From Aquilaria yunnanensis (lineage: Eukaryota; Streptophyta; Magnoliopsida; Malvales; Thymelaeaceae): a stretch of DNA of 64,000 bases. Position 1 is the first letter of the stretch, and each line of letters begins with the position of its first letter. The position numbers and the translations under genes are program-made. The stretch lies in NCBI GenBank assembly GCA_039654915.1, contig CM077593.1, positions 119,033,413 through 119,097,412 of the forward strand, written 5' to 3'. A model generated the notes under the pieces. That model was not told the origin of the DNA. It saw nothing but the letters and a program-made list of their open reading frames with translations, and did no database searches. Positions 60,201 through 64,000 of the stretch are shown piece after piece.

Positions 60201-63200
60201 AATTCCATAGAATCAGAATAAAATTTTTAGCAGTAACAGCTATCTGGGTTCCATATGCAAAACTTGATTCCATGCTGAGTCAGTCCTGCACGTGCTTCTT
60301 TCCAATCTGCTCCCTTCTTGAGTCTTTCTCTACTGCCAGTTCTGCAAGTCCAAACTTGTGCAAAAACAAAACCACAGAATGATCCTTTTTGTTTATTACA
60401 CCAGGAGAGGCCTCGTGTATCTGCTTCCTTTTGGTTCTGTTCACCCATCTCTCTTTGTTGTCTTTTTTTCATCTCCTTTTCTAGATCTTATACTGATTCC
60501 ACTTTCCAACCCACTTCATTTGAAGAGCATTGGTTTGAACAACCTCTGATGGCATTCCATTTTATCTTTTCTGAGTTTGTCATTCTTTCTTGTTGTCTGA
60601 TTTCAGTGTTCTTATTATGTTGTAGTCAACTTGTGAAAAATAGTTGAGGTTTAAGCTTTGTTTGTTGAACTTAGGTATGTGTCAGGGGCTCAGATTAAAA
60701 AGATTTGAATTATCAGGGAAATTGAGCTGAGGTGGGTGTGAGCTCATAATTACTCATCCATTGTGACAAACTATCTCATTTCTGCTGGCCATTAATTTTC
60801 TCAGATGAAGTCTGACTCCATATATTTTTGGTTTGTGCTGTGTGTTTTAAGAGGTGAGCAAGGTCGGATATTGCTTTTCCTTGGTGACAGTTTGTTGGAT
60901 ACTGGCTAAATCTGTTAAAGGTGGAATTTGGGCTGTGTCAAATCTGTGCATCAGAAAGAATAAAAGCAAATTGGCAAAAGAGGCAAATATGCCACTTACC
61001 TGAGGCCAATGGGCAAATCACCAACTAATGTATTTTTTGAGGCAAATATGGTACTGTTGTTTTTAAAATAGGGAAACAACCCACTAACGTAAAAGGTGAT
61101 TGACAAATTACTCATTAAAGGGTGTCAAAGATAAAGGCCATTTTCCCCTCTCATGTAAGTTGACCTTCAAACATGCCCAATTTGGTTCCAGTTTTGCGTG
61201 CTTTAACTTGAATCAAGTAAATTGAGGGTTAAAGTCTAACAAAAACCTATTTGCGTCTTAAAATGATTTAAGTCTTAATTAGATGTTCTTAGTTGACAAT
61301 TAGAGCAAGAAATGTTGGGGCTTGTGTTTTCCATGCATGAGTTAACAAAATTCAATCCTTTTCTGTGAACAATTCGTGTTGGAGGTGTCCATGTTAGCAC
61401 ACATCTGTGATGGCTGTGGCTTATTTGCCCAGGAAGAAAACGTCAGTGGCATATCTGCCTTAAAAAATACATTAGTGGGCGATTTGTCCCTTGGCCAAAG
61501 ATGAGTGGCATATTTGGCCCTTCTGCTAGGAAACTTTCTTTCTTTGTTCCTCTAACTTTTTTGGATAGTGTTGTCAGAATGAAATAGAAGATTTTCAATG
61601 AGGAAGAAAAGTTCTTTGATCTTTTTGAGTTACTAGAGTTTGTTGATTAGTGAGAATAAGCTTTTTGGAACATTAGGTTATGTGTTGCTGTAATTATTCT
61701 GGCATCTCCTTATTGCTTTGATAGATACTTTTTGTTATATAAAGAGGAGGGTGAGAGGTGATTATATGGTTGGGCGAAATCTATAGAAGAATACTTAATG
61801 GGGCTGGAAAATGGAACTGTTCTGGATAATTAGAAAAGTTCCTTTTAACATTAGGTAGTAACACAATTTCTAATCTTTCTAAAAACAATTTTTGTTTCAA
61901 TTTAGCATGATATTTAACCAGTATTGCATATATAACTGTTTCAAATTATGTGTTATTCTATACTGTTGTTAATTATGAGAAAACCGACAGGCAAACATGC
62001 AAACAAATATTTCTTAACATCAATACTAAATAAAAATTGTCTGTTGTAGCTTGAGAACACTGTGAGGCTTTTATTGGAGCTGGAACCTGATTCAGATCCT
62101 GTATGGCATTATTTGAATGTGCAGGTTAGTATTCTTAAGTTTGATGGTTTTTCTTTTGTCTTTATTTCTCAGTTGATAATTTTCTGTATCATTTGACCTT
62201 TTGCCACATTGCCAACCTTTCTGTACAACTGTTAACCCGTACTGACTCATTTTGCCATATTCTTGAAATGATGGTCATGTTTTTTGTTTGTAAAAGTTTG
62301 TCTTCTGGTACTCAACTCAAAAGGTTCATATTTTTAAATCACTTTCGTGGTACTCAACTCAAAGGGTTCATATTTTAAATCACTTTCCTGGTTCTTACCA
62401 TCTCTGCTTTTCAGCCCATAAGTGCCGCTGCTTGAAGAACTGTAATCATTTGTAAAATATGACACAGCCAATGTGATGATGGTTTAGTTTCTTTTTGTAT
62501 TTGCTTTGTTCTTTTGCTGCAAGAAGTTCAAACCATTGAACTTTCCCTGTACACTTTGGCAGAACCAAAGGATTCGAGGATTGCTGGAGAAATGCACTTT
62601 AGATCATGATGCACTGATGGAAATTTTGCATAATGAGATACGCGAAAGAGCTCTGGCTGATGCAAAGTGGAAGCAAATTCAGCAAAGTTCAGATCAGTCC
62701 GTAAGTGAAATTTCTCAGAATTTCAGATTGCACTCTCTCATTTGTATCAGAAATCATTAAAAATATCATGGTCTATTTTCTGAAGGATGCATGATATTAA
62801 ATTACTAGAATGGTGCTTTTCTTAACAAGCTGTAGCAACAAGCTTTCATTTTTGGCTAAATCCTTGACAATTTATGACATGCAATTGACTAGAAGGCAAG
62901 GCTAAAGCTAAAATCCATCATAACCAAGGAGAATGAGATTCAGACAGATAAAAGAGGCATAGGTGATATATGAAGATTCTAGTGGTATTACTTTTTATTT
63001 GTTTCTCTGCATCTCATTTGCCCCTTTTGCATGAACAAATTTGTTATGAGTTTCGCCCTTGGATATTATTTTGAGGATCGAGGCATATATATTTGTAAGT
63101 TTGTGATTCAAGTCTTCTCAGGTCCATAAAATTGATAATGGAACTGTTAAAAGGATTATTCTTGTTATCCTTACTACTTGTACCCAGTTGCTGCTGCTGC

Positions 63201-64000
63201 TGCTATTATTATTATTATTATTATCAGTTATTAACTTCACTTACTTTTCTATTTCAGTCCTAAAACTTTTCAATTTTCTAAATAAGTCCTAAAACTTTGC
63301 AACTGCATAAACAATTATTCATAACATTTTTCACTTTTCTAAACAAGTCTTAAAACGTTGAAACTGTGCAAACAATTAGTCCTAAAACTGATCATTTTTC
63401 TGAAATTAATTTTTTCTAGATTACAACTTAAACTGTATGATAACTATCTTCTAATAAACTCAAGCTGTGCAATAATTTTTTGACAGTTAATGAACCATTT
63501 AAATTATTTTTTTCTCTGTAAATAGTAATCTTGTTCAGTAACTGTCTTGCAGTAAATATAGGACTAATTATTCACACTCTAGCAAAGTTTTAGGACTGAT
63601 TTAGAAAAGTTGAATAGTGTTAGCACTCAAACAAAAAGTAGGACAAGTTTTAGGACTAAAACGACCTTTTCCCCTTATTTGAATTATTGTTGCCGTTGCT
63701 GTTAGAAGATGCTTGATTATTAGCAACTTACCTTGAATGGAGGTACAAGGTTCATGTAGAAGATCTATTTACTTAATCAAGCACAGTTGATTGATCTATA
63801 TACTTCATTATCACTATTACTTTCAGTCAGATCCACTATTTGTTAGATGTTAACAAGTCTCTTGGCAACTCCAGCTTACAGTAGATCCACAAGCAGTTGA
63901 GTTAATCGGTGGAGAAGTTGATGCTCTCCGAGGAAAGTATATCCGGCGGCTAACTGCTGTACTAATTCATCATATACCAGCCTTCTGGAAAGTGGCACTT
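54203..64000 (+). CDS. SEC5: Exocyst complex component SEC5, 3' end off window
   Basis: Ten exons are visible: 54203-54574, 55903-56051, 56674-56768, 58111-58305, 58995-59122, 59231-59389, 59618-59722, 62050-62124, 62563-62700 and 63875 to the edge; every junction keeps the frame. At least 514 residues. It begins MADSDEEDELLQMALKEQSQ. A charged, disordered N-terminal part follows, then LARRVREMRESRTAPVAQ, the SEC5 core EKLMYFSENFDAKLFLSRIH, GALALKTDLKGRTQQRKQLV and SVQGMLQRFRTLFNLPSTIR, and KGEYDFAVREYKKAKSIALP. These match plant SEC5A/SEC5B closely. SEC5 is part of the eight-subunit exocyst that tethers secretory vesicles to the plasma membrane, for example during tip growth and cell-plate maturation. 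No stop or frameshift was seen. Introns 7 and 9 carry inverted-repeat elements. Confidence 0.93.
60977..61522. mobile_element. Inverted-repeat element in SEC5 intron 7
   Basis: The left arm (aagaggcaaatatgccactt, then actaatgtattttttgaggc) and right arm (reverse complement aagggccaaatatgccactc, then actaatgtattttttaaggc) match over about 80 bp or more. Non-coding, about 545 bp. No target duplication was found; probably Mutator-like by its long arms. Confidence 0.55.
63186..63222. repeat. (CTG)n/(ATT)n compound microsatellite in SEC5 intron 9
   Basis: A short run of GCT/CTG triplets followed by ATT triplets, next to the inverted-repeat element. Confidence 0.85.
63225..63674. mobile_element. 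Decayed inverted-repeat element in SEC5 intron 9
   Basis: Both arms carry repeated tcctaaaactttgcaa / ttttctaaat-type words in inverted order. The right end, in reverse complement, reads GGGGAAAAGGTCGTTTTAG then TCCTAAAACTT. Left end and target duplication are not resolved. Confidence 0.45.

Noticed and set aside
1..64000. CRISPR arrays, operons, phage or organelle-type genes
   Set aside because: None seen; all gene structures are eukaryotic with spliceosomal introns.

Overview
This is nuclear DNA from a flowering plant, most likely a woody eudicot. The evidence is GT-AG introns, very AT-rich transposon-filled intergenic DNA, Pol II-type plant snRNA promoters, and typical plant proteins: an LRR receptor kinase, a lumenal PsbQ-like protein, a PORR splicing factor and exocyst SEC5. 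I cannot name the species. Exon structures were built by hand by matching splice sites, reading frame and family homology.

Layout. 1-3.5 kb: right part of an apparently intact MuDR-type transposon; the transposase has three visible exons and runs off the left edge. 4.1-5.2 kb: a four-exon LYR-motif (LYRM9-like) gene, + strand. 6.5-9.2 kb: spliceosomal snRNA genes on the - strand, namely a truncated U1, a U5 and a full U1. 9.8-19.2 kb: repeat-rich DNA with a hAT-like MITE and two adjacent non-autonomous Mutator-like elements with long inverted termini. 19.4-22.2 kb: an LRR receptor-like kinase of the MIK2-like group. 22.4-23.7 kb: a second U5-U1 pair, a diverged duplicate of the 8-9 kb block. 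25.3-27.3 kb: QCR6 (complex III hinge protein), whose ATG is made by splicing. 27.5-28.4 kb, convergent: a two-exon PsbQ-like lumenal protein. 30.5-31.7 kb: an intronless PORR protein. 34.2-38.8 kb: a seven-exon MINDY-3-type deubiquitinase. 39-54 kb: mostly transposon debris. 54.2-64 kb: exocyst SEC5, ten exons visible, running off the right edge.

The protein genes are not functionally linked to each other; they are ordinary neighbours in a eukaryotic chromosome. The most interesting parts are the duplicated U1/U5 snRNA locus with base changes in functional sites, the split start codon of QCR6 (the unspliced RNA reads ATG-TAA), and a transposase-bearing MULE whose terminus matches those of non-autonomous elements elsewhere in the window, one carrying a trihelix-like gene fragment.
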